Below, piece by piece: positions 6,833 through 15,346 of a stretch of 37,835 nt of DNA. The notes beneath the pieces were generated by a model. The model worked only from the letters and a program-made list of their open reading frames with translations. It was not told where the DNA came from and made no database searches. Source of the DNA: DASYUM01 sp036001225 (GTDB lineage: Bacteria; Methylomirabilota; Methylomirabilia; Rokubacteriales; DASRDR01); assembly GCA_036001225.1 (NCBI GenBank), contig DASYUM010000338.1, positions 1-37,835 of the forward strand, given 5' to 3'. A program made the position numbers and the translations under genes. Each line of letters starts with the position of its first letter. The first letter of the stretch is position 1.

Positions 6833-7417
6833 TCAGCCGATCTTGAGCGTGATCTCCTCGCCCTTGCCGACGGGTGCCGTCACCGAGAAGAGTCTGGGAT
6901 CGGACCGGACGCGGGCGAGGTACGCCTCGAGCTCGTGCCGGTGGGAGACCACGTTGTCAGCGACCAGCAATCCCGGCGGAATCAGCTTGGGCAGGACCAG
7001 CTCCAGGTACGTCTGGTAACCCGCCCGATCGGCGTCGAAGAAGACGAAGTCGAACGGCCCCGGCAGCGTGGCCAGGGTGTCGGCCGCGCGCCCGAGGCGG
7101 ATGTCCACGACCTCGGACAGCCCGGCCCGGGCCAGATTGGCCTGGGCTTGCTGGACCTTGTCCGGGTTCACCTCGAGCGTCACCACGCGCCCCCCGGTCT
7201 CGCGGGCGGCGTCGGCGAGCCAGATCGTCGAGTAGCCGTTCGACGTCCCGACTTCCACGATGCGCGTGGCTCGGGTGGCGCGGACCAGGATCCACAGCAG
7301 GCGACCGGTGTCGGGCGTGATGTTGAGCATCCGCTTCGACCGCTCGGTCTCCCGAGCGTCGTTGGCTTCGCCGAAGCGGGCCAGCTCGTCCAGTAACGTG
7401 AGGAGCGAGGGATCCAT
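6833..7417 (-). CDS. SAM-dependent O-methyltransferase (COG4122 type)
   Basis: Class I methyltransferase of 194 residues, related to catechol and caffeoyl-CoA O-methyltransferases. The SAM-binding loop is VEVGTSNGYSTIWLA. The acidic residue ending strand 2 lies in VVTLEVNPDKV. The metal and substrate side is FDFVFFDADRAGYQTYL and LLVADNVV. The length fits the stand-alone bacterial enzymes, and the ATG at 7417 gives a full N-terminal helix. It is divergent from the cupredoxin-like gene across 141 bp and convergent with the Tyr/Pro-rich protein. The methyl acceptor is unknown. Confidence 0.92.
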   Translation of the reverse strand: MDPSLLTLLDELARFGEANDARETERSKRMLNITPDTGRLLWILVRATRATRIVEVGTSNGYSTIWLADAARETGGRVVTLEVNPDKVQQAQANLARAGLSEVVDIRLGRAADTLATLPGPFDFVFFDADRAGYQTYLELVLPKLIPPGLLVADNVVSHRHELEAYLARVRSDPRLFSVTAPVGKGEEITLKIG

Positions 7418-7558
7418 CGGACGGGATCATCGCACGCTGCGCGAGATCGCGGAACCCGCTTGTTCCGGGGCCACCGCGACCGACCACGTCATCACCGCCA
7501 TCCCGGCCGGGCCGGGGTCGGGGGACATGACCCTCGGCTCTGCGGAGTACAGCGCGCC

Positions 7559-8311
7559 ATGAAGACGATGCTCGGCGCCACGGTGTGGGCGGTCACGCTG
7601 GCCCTGGCCGCCGCGACTTCCGCCGGAGCCGGGACCATCACCGGCCGGGTGGTGTTCCGGGGCGACCTCCCCCGCCTGGTGAACGTCCCCGTCCTCAAGG
7701 ACCACCACGCCTGCGGCTCGCTGATCCGCTCGGAGGCCCTGGTGGTGTCCCGGGTCAATGGCGGCGTGCTGAACGCGGCGGTGTGGATCGAAGGCAGCCC
7801 GCCGGTCGAGGCGCCGGCGGCGCCGGCCGAGGCGCTGCTCGAGAACCGCGGGTGCCGGTTCGTGCCCCACGTCCTGGCGCTGCGGGCCGGCGACGAATTG
7901 GTGATCACGAACAACGACGACGTCCTGCACAACTTGCGGGCGTGGCTGCTCCCTGACCGCCGCGCCGTGCTGAACGTGGTGCAGCCCACGCCAGGCCAGA
8001 CGACGCGGCAGACGATCAAGCGGCCCGGGGTCATGACCCTGACCTGCGACACCCACGTCCACATGCGCGGACACCTGCTGGCGTTCGACCATCCCTACTT
8101 CGCGCTGACCAGGGCCGACGGCGAGTTCCGCATCACGGGCGTCCCGGCCGGGACCCACCGGATCACCCTCTGGCACGAGGGCTGGACCGTCGTCGGCCGG
8201 GAGAGCAACGGGAGCTTCGTGTACGAGCCGCCCCGCGTCCTGACCCAGGAGGTCGTCGTCCCCGAGTCGGGCGAGGTCCGCGTGGAGCTCGAGCTGACCG
8301 CGTCGCCCTGA
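7559..8311 (+). CDS. Exported cupredoxin-like protein with a carboxypeptidase-regulatory-like end
   Basis: Periplasmic protein of 250 residues. A signal peptide (MKTMLGATVWAVTLALAAA, then SAGAG) opens it. A beta-rich segment with DHHACG follows. Next is a cupredoxin-like core with CRFVPHV, ITNNDDVLHN and TCDTHVHM, giving His, Cys, His and Met where blue-copper proteins have ligands, though the Cys-His-Met spacing is tighter than in plastocyanin. The C-terminus (about residues 180-250: FRITGVPAGTHRITLWHEGW) looks like a carboxypeptidase regulatory-like fold. Relatives are often labelled methylamine utilisation proteins without evidence. It converges on the TonB receptor gene, which may hint at copper handling, but that is speculation. 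Confidence 0.75.
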   Translation: MKTMLGATVWAVTLALAAATSAGAGTITGRVVFRGDLPRLVNVPVLKDHHACGSLIRSEALVVSRVNGGVLNAAVWIEGSPPVEAPAAPAEALLENRGCRFVPHVLALRAGDELVITNNDDVLHNLRAWLLPDRRAVLNVVQPTPGQTTRQTIKRPGVMTLTCDTHVHMRGHLLAFDHPYFALTRADGEFRITGVPAGTHRITLWHEGWTVVGRESNGSFVYEPPRVLTQEVVVPESGEVRVELELTASP

Positions 8312-8352
8312 CGGCCGAAGGTCACTAGCCGTCGAAGGCCCCCTCCGAGGCC

Positions 8353-10422
8353 CTAGAACCGGAGCCGCACACCGCCGTGGACGAGCCGGGGCGTGCCGGT
8401 CGTCACCACCCCATCCGAGGTCTTGGCCACCTCGATCGTCCGATCGAAGAGGTTCTCCACCGCCAGGAACAGCTCGGCCTGCTTCGTGATCGCCCGCGAG
8501 AGAACCACGTCCACCACGAAGAAGTCGCGGAGGGTGAGGGTGTTCTCGTCGTCCTCGAACTGGTCGGAGACGAAGCGGCCTTGCACGGCGACGTTGATCA
8601 GCCGGGGGTTCCTGTACTGGACGCCCAGGCTGAGCTGGTGGCGGGGCACCTGGGCCAGCCGCTTGCCTTCCAGCGCCGGCACGCTCGAGGCCTTCACGAC
8701 CTCGGTGTCCGTGTAGAGGTAGCTGGTCAGGAGCTGCCAGGCGGCTGCCGGCCGGTAGGTCAGCTCGGCCTCCAGCCCCCGGATGCGTGTCCGGTCGAGG
8801 TTCTGCCGCTGCCGGCAGGTGGTACCGGCCGGGCAGTCCGGCAGCCGCCGGGCCTCGGGCAACGTGACGTTGACGATCGGGTCCTCCACCTCGTTCCAGA
8901 AGCCGGTCAGGCGGCCGGCCAGGCCGCGGACGAAGGTGTGTTCCACGCCCACCTCGCCGCCGGTCAGCCGCTCGGGATCGAGGTCAGGGTTGGCCGCGGT
9001 CACGTCGTTGCGCACCCGGAACGGCCGGAACAGCTCGTTGATGGTGGGGGTGCGGAAGGCCTGGTACGCCGACGCCTTGACGACCGTCTGCGGAGCCGGA
9101 TGGAAGAGCACCGCGAGGCGGGGGCTGACCGCGACCTCCTCCCGATCGGGGAACCGCTGGGACGGCGGGAGGCCAGCCGCCGGTGGGTCCTCGTGGCGGA
9201 AGCCGTCGAAGCTCCGCCAGTAGTCCACGCGGGCGCCGCCGACCAGTTCCCACTTCTCGGCCAGCGCGTAGATGTCCTGGCCGAAGAGCCCGGCTAGCAC
9301 CTGCTCGCCACCGGCCACGCGATGGCGGACGAAGCGCCCGGCCGCGAAGACGTCCTCTTGCGTCTCGCCGTCGATCCAACGGGCATCGTTCCCCACCGTC
9401 AGGTAATGCGGACCGAAGCGTCGCGCCCACTGGAGCGAGGCGCCCACGGCCGTGGTGGGGACCTTCTGGGCGAGGGCCAGGGTCTCCGAATTGCGGTCGG
9501 CGGCCTGGGTCGAGAACGTGCTCTCGAAGCTCTGGAGCTGGGAGAAGACCGTCAGCCACCAGTCGCTGCCGTCGGGCGACCGGAGGTGGCCGCCGGTGGC
9601 GATCTGGCCGGCCTCGGTCGAGTTGTTCTGGAGTGGCGTCCCGTTCCCGCGATCCTCGGTGAAGTAGGAGCCGGACAGGAAGAGGCTCGCCTCCGGCGCC
9701 ACCCGATACTCGACCTTGCCGCTGAAGAGATCGTGCGAGGAGTCGGCCTCGATGTCGATGCCGCCGCGCTGCGACTTCTTCACCACCTTGAAGCCGTCGG
9801 TGTCGAAGTGGTTCCCCTCCAGGATCACGCCCAGCGGACCGCGAACGTCGCTGAGGAGGAGATCCAGGTTCGTCGTGTCGTGGCTGCCGTAGCTCCCCTC
9901 GAAGAGGAGCGAGCGCGGCGGGGGCGGCCGGCTCACGATGTTGACGACCCCGCCCAGCGCGTAGTTGCCCCACAGACTGGAGACGCCGCCACGCACCACC
10001 TCGATCCGCTCGACGCCGAGCCGGGGAATCTTGCTCCAGTACACCCACCCTCCGAACGGGTCGTTGACCGGGATGCCGTCCTGGAGGACGAGGGCGCGGC
10101 TACTGCCACTCGGCCCGATGCCGCGCAGGGAGACGCCCTGGGTGGTGGGGTGGGTGACCAGGCTCGAAGAGCGGCGGAAGAGGCTGAAGCCGGGAATCTG
10201 GCGGAGGAGGTCGTCCACCGTCTGGGCCGCCGAGGCCTGAATGTCCCGCTCGGTCAGCACTGTCACGCTGGCCGGCGCCTCGCCGAGCCGCTGCTCGACG
10301 CGGCCGGCACTGATGACGACGGGTTCCGCTTCCACGGGAGGCTCGCTGGCCTGTTGCGCGGCCGCCGGCGCGGGCCATCCGAGGCAGACCGCGGCGGCGA
10401 GCAGGGCGAGCGCGCGCGTCAT
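8353..10422 (-). CDS. TonB-dependent outer-membrane receptor (BtuB/Cir-like)
   Basis: Outer-membrane active-transport receptor of 689 residues. A signal peptide ends near PAPAAA-QQ. A TonB-box-like EPVVISAGRVEQ segment is followed by the plug (about residues 45-155: SVTVLTERDI, DDLLRQIPGF, GVSLRGIGPSG, LVLQDGIPVND, IEVVRGG, GVVNIVS). The 22-strand barrel ends in a terminal Phe (GGVRLRF), the outer-membrane insertion signal. The ATG at 10422 fits the signal peptide; longer reading extends into the neighbouring gene. No TonB-ExbBD, heme or cobalamin gene and no convincing cobalamin riboswitch is nearby, so the ligand is open: cobalamin, siderophore, copper chelate or an organic substrate. Confidence 0.93.
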   Translation of the reverse strand: MTRALALLAAAVCLGWPAPAAAQQASEPPVEAEPVVISAGRVEQRLGEAPASVTVLTERDIQASAAQTVDDLLRQIPGFSLFRRSSSLVTHPTTQGVSLRGIGPSGSSRALVLQDGIPVNDPFGGWVYWSKIPRLGVERIEVVRGGVSSLWGNYALGGVVNIVSRPPPPRSLLFEGSYGSHDTTNLDLLLSDVRGPLGVILEGNHFDTDGFKVVKKSQRGGIDIEADSSHDLFSGKVEYRVAPEASLFLSGSYFTEDRGNGTPLQNNSTEAGQIATGGHLRSPDGSDWWLTVFSQLQSFESTFSTQAADRNSETLALAQKVPTTAVGASLQWARRFGPHYLTVGNDARWIDGETQEDVFAAGRFVRHRVAGGEQVLAGLFGQDIYALAEKWELVGGARVDYWRSFDGFRHEDPPAAGLPPSQRFPDREEVAVSPRLAVLFHPAPQTVVKASAYQAFRTPTINELFRPFRVRNDVTAANPDLDPERLTGGEVGVEHTFVRGLAGRLTGFWNEVEDPIVNVTLPEARRLPDCPAGTTCRQRQNLDRTRIRGLEAELTYRPAAAWQLLTSYLYTDTEVVKASSVPALEGKRLAQVPRHQLSLGVQYRNPRLINVAVQGRFVSDQFEDDENTLTLRDFFVVDVVLSRAITKQAELFLAVENLFDRTIEVAKTSDGVVTTGTPRLVHGGVRLRF

Positions 10423-10462
10423 GGCGCCGCCGAACCTACTATGCGCTCCAGCAAAACGCAAT

Positions 10463-10500
10463 CGCGCCGCCGCGGGCCTGACGGGCCCGGCGGCGGCGCG
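10463..10500 (-). terminator. Intrinsic terminator of the lipoprotein gene
   Basis: A 16-bp GC-rich stem with one bulged base and a 5-base loop lies 21 bp beyond the lipoprotein stop codon. On the minus strand it is followed by GATTGCGTTTTG, a moderate T-rich tail. It also separates the lipoprotein gene from the downstream TonB receptor gene, suggesting the latter has its own promoter. Confidence 0.65.
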
Positions 10501-10520
10501 CGGCGTGGACGATCGATGAA

Positions 10521-11366
10521 TCAGGAGGTCGGCAGGGCGCTCTGCACCTTGGCCAGGGACTCCCGCATGATCTCGGTCGTCTCCCCGGCCATCCAGCGCC
10601 GCTCCGCCTGCCAGTACTCCGGTGAGCGCTTGCCCGACTTGACGGCTTCCGCCGCCAGGACCATCAGGGTCGCCACGACCTTGTCCTGACGAAGGACCTT
10701 GTACTCGAGCGCGGCCCAGTCGATGACCTCGTCGATGACCTGGCCGTTGACGTCGCGCTCGTAGGGTTCGTGCCAGCCCCGCTGATCGGCGCGGAACGTC
10801 GTGACGATGCCCGTCTGCTTCGCGGCCACCCGAAATGGCTGGCCGCCCGAATGCCGGTACACCACGGCCAGCAGGATGTGGCCGCGGCTCCACGCGTAGC
10901 GGTAGTTGCCGGTCAACGCGTAGCTGCGGGCCATCTCCTCCGGCATCCCCTGGGAGACCAGCAGGCGCTGAAACGCGCGGTTGGCCTCGAAGATCGCCTC
11001 CGGCCGATACCGGCCGTAGAGGCCGTCCTGGCCGCGGATCTCGCCGGTCTTCTGGTCCACGCGCTGATCGGTGATGGAGACGCCAAATGTCGACTTGTAC
11101 GAGTCGTCCAGGGGGACGGCGTTGGCCTGCAAGAGCGCCTTGTTCAGCTCCCCGAGGCCCGTTCCGATCGTATAGGGCAGGAACGCCAGCCCCTGGGCGA
11201 TCCCGGCCACGATCATGAAGGGCGAGAGGATGAGGTTCACGATCCCCCGCCCGAAGGTCTCGGCGGCCACCCGGCCATTCGGACCGCCGTTGGCCGTTGC
11301 GCAGCCGCCGACGAGCAGAGTCGCGACCAGCAGCACGCTCACGCCTCGCAGCACGTTCGCCTTCAT
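10521..11366 (-). CDS. Predicted lipoprotein of unknown function
   Basis: Exported lipoprotein of 281 residues. The signal peptide carries a lipobox, LVGGC, placing the lipidated Cys at residue 22. A second hydrophobic stretch (IVNLILSPFMIVAGIAQGLAFLPYTIG, residues about 39-65) may be membrane-associated. The rest is mixed alpha/beta with no motif I recognise. The ATG at 11366 has GGAGGTG upstream at good spacing; a longer frame would add 11 residues before the signal peptide. It is divergent from the MFS transporter and ends at a strong terminator. Late residues (WQAERRWMAGETTEIMRESLAKVQ) look helical. Function unknown. Confidence 0.8.
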   Translation of the reverse strand: MKANVLRGVSVLLVATLLVGGCATANGGPNGRVAAETFGRGIVNLILSPFMIVAGIAQGLAFLPYTIGTGLGELNKALLQANAVPLDDSYKSTFGVSITDQRVDQKTGEIRGQDGLYGRYRPEAIFEANRAFQRLLVSQGMPEEMARSYALTGNYRYAWSRGHILLAVVYRHSGGQPFRVAAKQTGIVTTFRADQRGWHEPYERDVNGQVIDEVIDWAALEYKVLRQDKVVATLMVLAAEAVKSGKRSPEYWQAERRWMAGETTEIMRESLAKVQSALPTS

Positions 11367-11400
11367 GGCCCACCTCCCTGGAGTTCGGGTTCCCTCCAAC

Positions 11401-11415
11401 CCGGCGCGGCGCCGG
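11401..11415. other. Perfect inverted repeat in the lipoprotein leader region
   Basis: CCGGCGC-G-GCGCCGG, with CTCC and GGAG sequences flanking it at 11394 and 11421, lies 35-49 bp before the lipoprotein start. It lies in the 224-bp gap shared with the divergent MFS gene. It could be an operator or a leader hairpin; nothing decides between them. Confidence 0.4.
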
Positions 11416-11590
11416 TCGCCTGGAGAGAGGGCAAGCCGCGAACCAAGTGGTGGGTCTGTAAAACCGCGAAGTTAGCCGAGGCGTCCGCCGTCCAGTGGGT
11501 GAGGACTCGGCAGTGGTGGGGGAACCTTCCCCGGGCCGGGCGCCGGTGGGGGACTCGCGTCGAGCCTGGACTTCCCACGACGGCCGCGTC

Positions 11591-12823
11591 ATGCTGCCCG
11601 GCATGAGGGCCGGAAGACGGCTCGCGCGCGAACCGCGCTGGGCCGTCCTGGCCGCCTCCTTCGTCTCGCTCGTCCTGGTTCAGGGCGCCACCTTCACCTT
11701 CCCCGTCTTCCTGGTACCGCTGACCGCAGCCTTCGGCGGGCTGCGTGGCACGGCGGCCGCGGCCTTCTCCCTCCACAATCTGGTCGTCGGGCTCACCGCG
11801 ACCGTGGTGGACCCGCTGATGGGCCGGTTCGGAGAGCGCCGCGTCTTCGCCGCCGGAGCGGTTTTCCTCGGGGCCGGGCTCGCCCTGGCCGGGACGGCCG
11901 GCTCCCCGATGGGCGTGATCGTGTGGTTCAGCCTGGTCGCCGGCCTGGGGGCGGGCGTGTTGGGCAGCGTCGCCCAGACCGTCGTCCTGAGCCGCTGGTT
12001 CCCGAGGGCGCGGGGGACGGTGGTCGGGCTGGCGCTCTCGGGGATGGGGATGGGCATGTTCATCTTCGCCCCGCTCTCCGCGCTGCTGATCGAGCGACTG
12101 GGCTGGCGGTGGGCGTTCGCGGTCCTCGGCATCGGCACCGGACTCCTGCTCCTGCCGACCAACGCGCTGACCCCGCTGACCCCGGCCGAGCCCGCGCCCC
12201 CCGCGGCGGCGGCCACCGGAGCCGGGCCCGAGCCGCGCCTGGCCACGATCGTCCGCTCGGCCCGCTTCTGGTGCTTCGCGGTCGCCTTCTTCCTCACCCC
12301 GGTCTCGAACTTCCTCGTCACCACCCACCAGGTCGCCCACATCGTCGAGGCCGGCATCGAGCCGCGCTGGGCGGCCACTGCGTTCGGGGTGATGGGTCTG
12401 CTCTCCGCGGTCGGCCGGGCCGGGTTCGGGGCGCTGTCCGATCGGCTGGGGCGGGTGCCGACGGCGCTCCTGAGCTACACCGCGACCGTGCTCGGCACCC
12501 TGGCCCTCGCCCTCATCCGGCCTGGCTCGGCGACCTGGCTCCTCTACGCCTTCATCGCGCTCTTCGGGCTGACGCTCGGCGCCCGCGGCCCGATCGTGGC
12601 CGCGCTGCTGGCCGACCTCTACCGGGGCCGGAGCTACGGGACGGTGCTGGCCCTCATCACGCTCGGCAACCGGCTCGGCTCCGCGCTGGGGCCGTGGCTG
12701 GGCGGCGTGATCTACGACGCGACGGGCAGCTACCGGGCGGCCTTCGGGCTCGCGATGGGGGCCATCGTCGTCGCCGCCGTCGCGCTGGTGGCGGCGGGGA
12801 GGATGACGGCGCGGCCGGTCTGA
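11591..12823 (+). CDS. MFS transporter, oxalate/formate-antiporter-like
   Basis: Inner-membrane secondary transporter of 410 residues with about 12 membrane helices in two halves of six. The inter-helix 2-3 loop reads DPLMGRFGERRVF, the MFS motif A region, and the second half repeats it as GALSDRLGRVPT. A central Pro/Ala-rich loop (TPAEPAPPAAAATG) joins the halves. The closest named group is the monocarboxylate/oxalate-formate antiporter branch. The ATG at 11591 was chosen because upstream codons look non-coding; the ATG at 11603 is an alternative, and neither has a strong ribosome site. The substrate is likely a small organic acid (inference). Confidence 0.88.
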   Translation: MLPGMRAGRRLAREPRWAVLAASFVSLVLVQGATFTFPVFLVPLTAAFGGLRGTAAAAFSLHNLVVGLTATVVDPLMGRFGERRVFAAGAVFLGAGLALAGTAGSPMGVIVWFSLVAGLGAGVLGSVAQTVVLSRWFPRARGTVVGLALSGMGMGMFIFAPLSALLIERLGWRWAFAVLGIGTGLLLLPTNALTPLTPAEPAPPAAAATGAGPEPRLATIVRSARFWCFAVAFFLTPVSNFLVTTHQVAHIVEAGIEPRWAATAFGVMGLLSAVGRAGFGALSDRLGRVPTALLSYTATVLGTLALALIRPGSATWLLYAFIALFGLTLGARGPIVAALLADLYRGRSYGTVLALITLGNRLGSALGPWLGGVIYDATGSYRAAFGLAMGAIVVAAVALVAAGRMTARPV

Positions 12824-12825
12824 GG

Positions 12826-12846
12826 GCCCGGGCCGATGCCCGTCGC
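12826..12846 (+). repeat. Family-2 post-stop repeat, 5' fragment
   Basis: Starts 3 bases after the MFS stop codon and matches the first 21 bases of the complete copy at 36936-36815 exactly (begins GCCCGGGCCGATGCCCG). It has the orientation of the upstream gene. The remainder of the repeat is missing and is replaced by the hairpin at 12841-12870. Confidence 0.65.
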
Positions 12847-12870
12847 CCCGGGTACCATCACCGGGCGACG
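12841..12870. terminator. Hairpin between convergent MFS and GGDEF genes
   Basis: The CGTCGCCC...GGGCGACG arms pair over about 11 bp with two bulges and a short ACCATC-type loop. The hairpin spans the end of the GGDEF gene and follows the MFS stop. No T-run is present, so it is only a candidate bidirectional terminator. Confidence 0.4.
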
Positions 12871-13907
12871 ACGCGGTTGCGGCCCAGGCGCTTGGCCTCG
12901 GCGAGGGCCTCGTCGGCCGACCGCAGGAGCTCGTCGGCGGTGGCCGTGCCCACGCCGAAGGTGGCGACGCCGAAGCTGGCGGTGACCCGGCCGGCCGCGA
13001 AGGAGTGCCGCTCGATCACGCCCCGGATGCGCTCGGCGTAGGCGACGGCACCGGCCGCGGTCTCGCCAGCCAGCAGGGCGGTGAACTCGTCGCCGCCGAC
13101 GCGGCTGACGACGGTGATGCTGCGCGAGTACTTGAGCAGGAGCTGCGCCGCCTCCCGGAGTACCGCGTCGCCGGCCGCCTGGCCGCTCTCCTCGATGATC
13201 GCGCGGAGCCGATCGAGGTTGAGGAGGACGAGGGACGCCGGCTGGCCGGTGCGCGCGAACCGCCGGCCCTCCTCCTGGAGGCGGGCGAGGAAGTAGCGGC
13301 GATTGTAGACGTCGGTGACCCCATCCTTGATGGTCAGCGTCTCGAGGCCGGTATTGCGCATCGCCACCGCGGCCTGGAGCGCGAGCGAGCGGACCAGGCT
13401 CTCGTAGCGGGGATCGAAGGGCACGACGTCGCCCCGCACGTCGCGGGCATTGATCAGCTGGAGCACCCCCAGGATCTTCCCCGAAGGCTCCTGGAGGGGC
13501 ACGACCAACACCGAGCGCGTTTGGTAGCGGAGGCGGGCGTCCACGTGGGCGTTGAAGCCGTAGGGCCGGTCGGGCGGGATCATCTGGGGGTCGTGGAGGT
13601 TCAGGACGTCCCCGGTCAGGGCCACATGACCGGCCAGGCTCGGCTCATCCAGCCGGAGCGGCTCGGCCTGAAGAGCCCGCTGCATCTCCCGCTCGCCGAG
13701 CCGCCGGGCCAGCACGTCGTTCTGAACGACGGCGAAGTGGAGCTGGCGGCCTTCCAGCAGGTAGAGCGTGCCGGCCTCGGCCTGGGTGAAGCGGCGGGCC
13801 TCGCTGAGGATGCGTTCCAGGAGGAGCGGCAGCTCGGTCTCACGGCTGAGGGTGAGCCCGATCTGGACGAGCTGCTGGTAGGCCTCGATGAGGTCGTTCC
13901 CGGGCAT
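12858..13907 (-). CDS. GAF-GGDEF protein, diguanylate-cyclase-like with a degenerate active site
   Basis: Cytoplasmic signalling protein of 349 residues. A GAF sensor domain covers about residues 15-175 and a GGDEF domain about 185-349. The hallmark loop GGDEF is intact at 271-275, and the entry motif KDGVTDVYNRRYF is present. Aligning by the fixed 41-residue spacing to PleD, the metal-binding Asp (PleD D327) is Asn230 and the guanine-binding Asn (N335) is Ile238, while D344 is kept as Asp247. The inhibitory RxxD site reads RSIT, so it is lost too. The protein may be a weak enzyme, or a GTP-binding or scaffolding version. The start ATG is at 13907; the 179-bp gap upstream (13908-14086) shows no clear promoter or gene. 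Confidence 0.88.
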   Translation of the reverse strand: MPGNDLIEAYQQLVQIGLTLSRETELPLLLERILSEARRFTQAEAGTLYLLEGRQLHFAVVQNDVLARRLGEREMQRALQAEPLRLDEPSLAGHVALTGDVLNLHDPQMIPPDRPYGFNAHVDARLRYQTRSVLVVPLQEPSGKILGVLQLINARDVRGDVVPFDPRYESLVRSLALQAAVAMRNTGLETLTIKDGVTDVYNRRYFLARLQEEGRRFARTGQPASLVLLNLDRLRAIIEESGQAAGDAVLREAAQLLLKYSRSITVVSRVGGDEFTALLAGETAAGAVAYAERIRGVIERHSFAAGRVTASFGVATFGVGTATADELLRSADEALAEAKRLGRNRVVAR

Positions 13908-14086
13908 AGGTGTTCCTGGTGGTCAGCAAGAGGAGTGCCACGGGCCAGCGGGACGGGGGGCTCGAAAAAACGGGCAGATGAGCAGGAGATCGGTGGTGCC
14001 GGCGGGTCCCGGTGCCCAATTTTCGCCCGCCTCCACCAGGGACCGCTGAGTTTCTGACCGGGGGGGGCCGGGGCTTCCCCGTCGGC

Positions 14087-15346
14087 TCAGGCCTGGCCGG
14101 CGAGGGTGAGGGCGGCCTGGAGCAGGACGTTGGCCCCGTGCTCGATGTCCTCGAAGCGGGTCGCCTCCTCCTCGCAGTGGCTCTTCCCCCCGATGGAGGG
14201 AACGAAGACCATGCCGGTCGGGCACACGGCCGCCATGTGCTGGGCGTCGTGACCGGCCCCGGAGAGCATCCGCCGGTGGCCGACGCCGAGCCCCTGCGCG
14301 GCCGCCTCCACCGCGTCCACCACCTCGGGCGCGAAGCGCGTCCGGGGCACGCGCATCAGCGGCTCCCAGGTGAGGCGCACCCCTTCGGCCCCGGCCGCGT
14401 CTCGCACGGCCACCTCGAGGTCGGCCAGCGCCTGGTCCAGGGCGGCATCGTCGGGAGCCCGGAGGTCGGTGGTGAGGACCACCTGGCCAGGGATCGCGTT
14501 GACGATGTTCGGGCGGACGTCGAGCCAGCCGACGGTCCCGACCATGTCGCCGCCGATTTCGAGCGGGATGTGGCGCACCGCCTTCACCACGTCGGCCGCC
14601 GCGACCAGCGCGTCGTGGCGCGCGCGCATCGGCGTCGGGCCGGCGTGGTCCTGGGAGCCGTGGAAGGTGACGCGTGCCCAGGCGATCCCGACGATCCCCT
14701 CGACGACGCCGATCGGCAGCCCGGCTTCTTCGAGGACCGGGCCTTGCTCGATGTGGAGCTCGAGATAGGCCCGCAGCGGACGGGCGGCGCAGGGCTCGGG
14801 TCCGAGGTACCCGATCCGCTCCAGCTCGTCCACCAACCGGACGCCGTGACGGTCGCGCTGGTTGTAGGCGTCCTCGAGAGCGACCTTGCCGGCCATCACC
14901 GCCGACCCGAGCATCGCCGGCTGAAAGCGCGCGCCCTCCTCGTTGGTGAAGATCGCCAGCTCCAGGGGGTGGCGCGTCCGGACCTGGGCCTCGTTCAGCG
15001 CGCGGATCGCCTCCAGCGCGCACACGACGCCCAGCACGCCGTCGAAGCGGCCGCCGGTGGGGACCGAGTCCACGTGGGAACCCATGACCACCGGCGGCAG
15101 CTCCTCACCGCCCGACGCCGGCGGCCGCCGGCCGAAGATGTTCCCCATCCGGTCCACCCGGACGGTGCACCCGGCCTCCTCCAGCCAGGCCACCATCCGG
15201 TCACGGATGACCTTGTCCTCGTCGGAAAGGGCCAGGCGGGTGAGGCCGCCGTTCGCGGTGGCGCCGATCCGCGCCTGCTCGTGGAAGGTCCGCTCGAGCC
15301 GTCCGCGGTCGATGTGGATCACGGGCAATCCTGCCGGCGCCATCAT
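14087..15346 (-). CDS. M20-family Zn-dependent hydrolase (N-carbamoyl-L-amino-acid hydrolase / allantoate amidohydrolase type)
   Basis: Splits the C-N bond of carbamoyl or ureido compounds, releasing ammonia and CO2 or urea-type products. The 419 residues carry the binuclear-metal set GSHVDSV (His91), GGRFDGVLG (Asp102), NEEGARF (Glu136/137), LHIEQGPVLE, and SGAGHDAQ. The small lid domain follows the LHIEQGP segment. The ATG at 15346 overlaps the preceding HD gene stop as ATGA, arguing for translational coupling; a GTG at 15322 is an alternative closer to the family N-terminus. It is the last gene of the probable operon with the LIV transporter. The substrate (carbamoyl amino acid, ureidopropionate or allantoate) is not decided. 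Confidence 0.92.
   Translation of the reverse strand: MMAPAGLPVIHIDRGRLERTFHEQARIGATANGGLTRLALSDEDKVIRDRMVAWLEEAGCTVRVDRMGNIFGRRPPASGGEELPPVVMGSHVDSVPTGGRFDGVLGVVCALEAIRALNEAQVRTRHPLELAIFTNEEGARFQPAMLGSAVMAGKVALEDAYNQRDRHGVRLVDELERIGYLGPEPCAARPLRAYLELHIEQGPVLEEAGLPIGVVEGIVGIAWARVTFHGSQDHAGPTPMRARHDALVAAADVVKAVRHIPLEIGGDMVGTVGWLDVRPNIVNAIPGQVVLTTDLRAPDDAALDQALADLEVAVRDAAGAEGVRLTWEPLMRVPRTRFAPEVVDAVEAAAQGLGVGHRRMLSGAGHDAQHMAAVCPTGMVFVPSIGGKSHCEEEATRFEDIEHGANVLLQAALTLAGQA

Noticed and set aside
10423..10462. Cobalamin riboswitch before the TonB receptor
   Set aside because: The gap between the terminator and the receptor start is only about 40 bases and has no B12-box-like sequence.
8353..11604. 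A TonB receptor start far upstream giving 1083 residues
   Set aside because: The extra N-terminal part is out of frame over the lipoprotein gene and precedes a normal signal peptide at 10422.
13908..14086. A hidden gene or RNA between the GGDEF and M20 genes
   Set aside because: I found no start with a ribosome site and only weak hairpins; a six-T run on the minus strand near 13970 has no strong stem before it.
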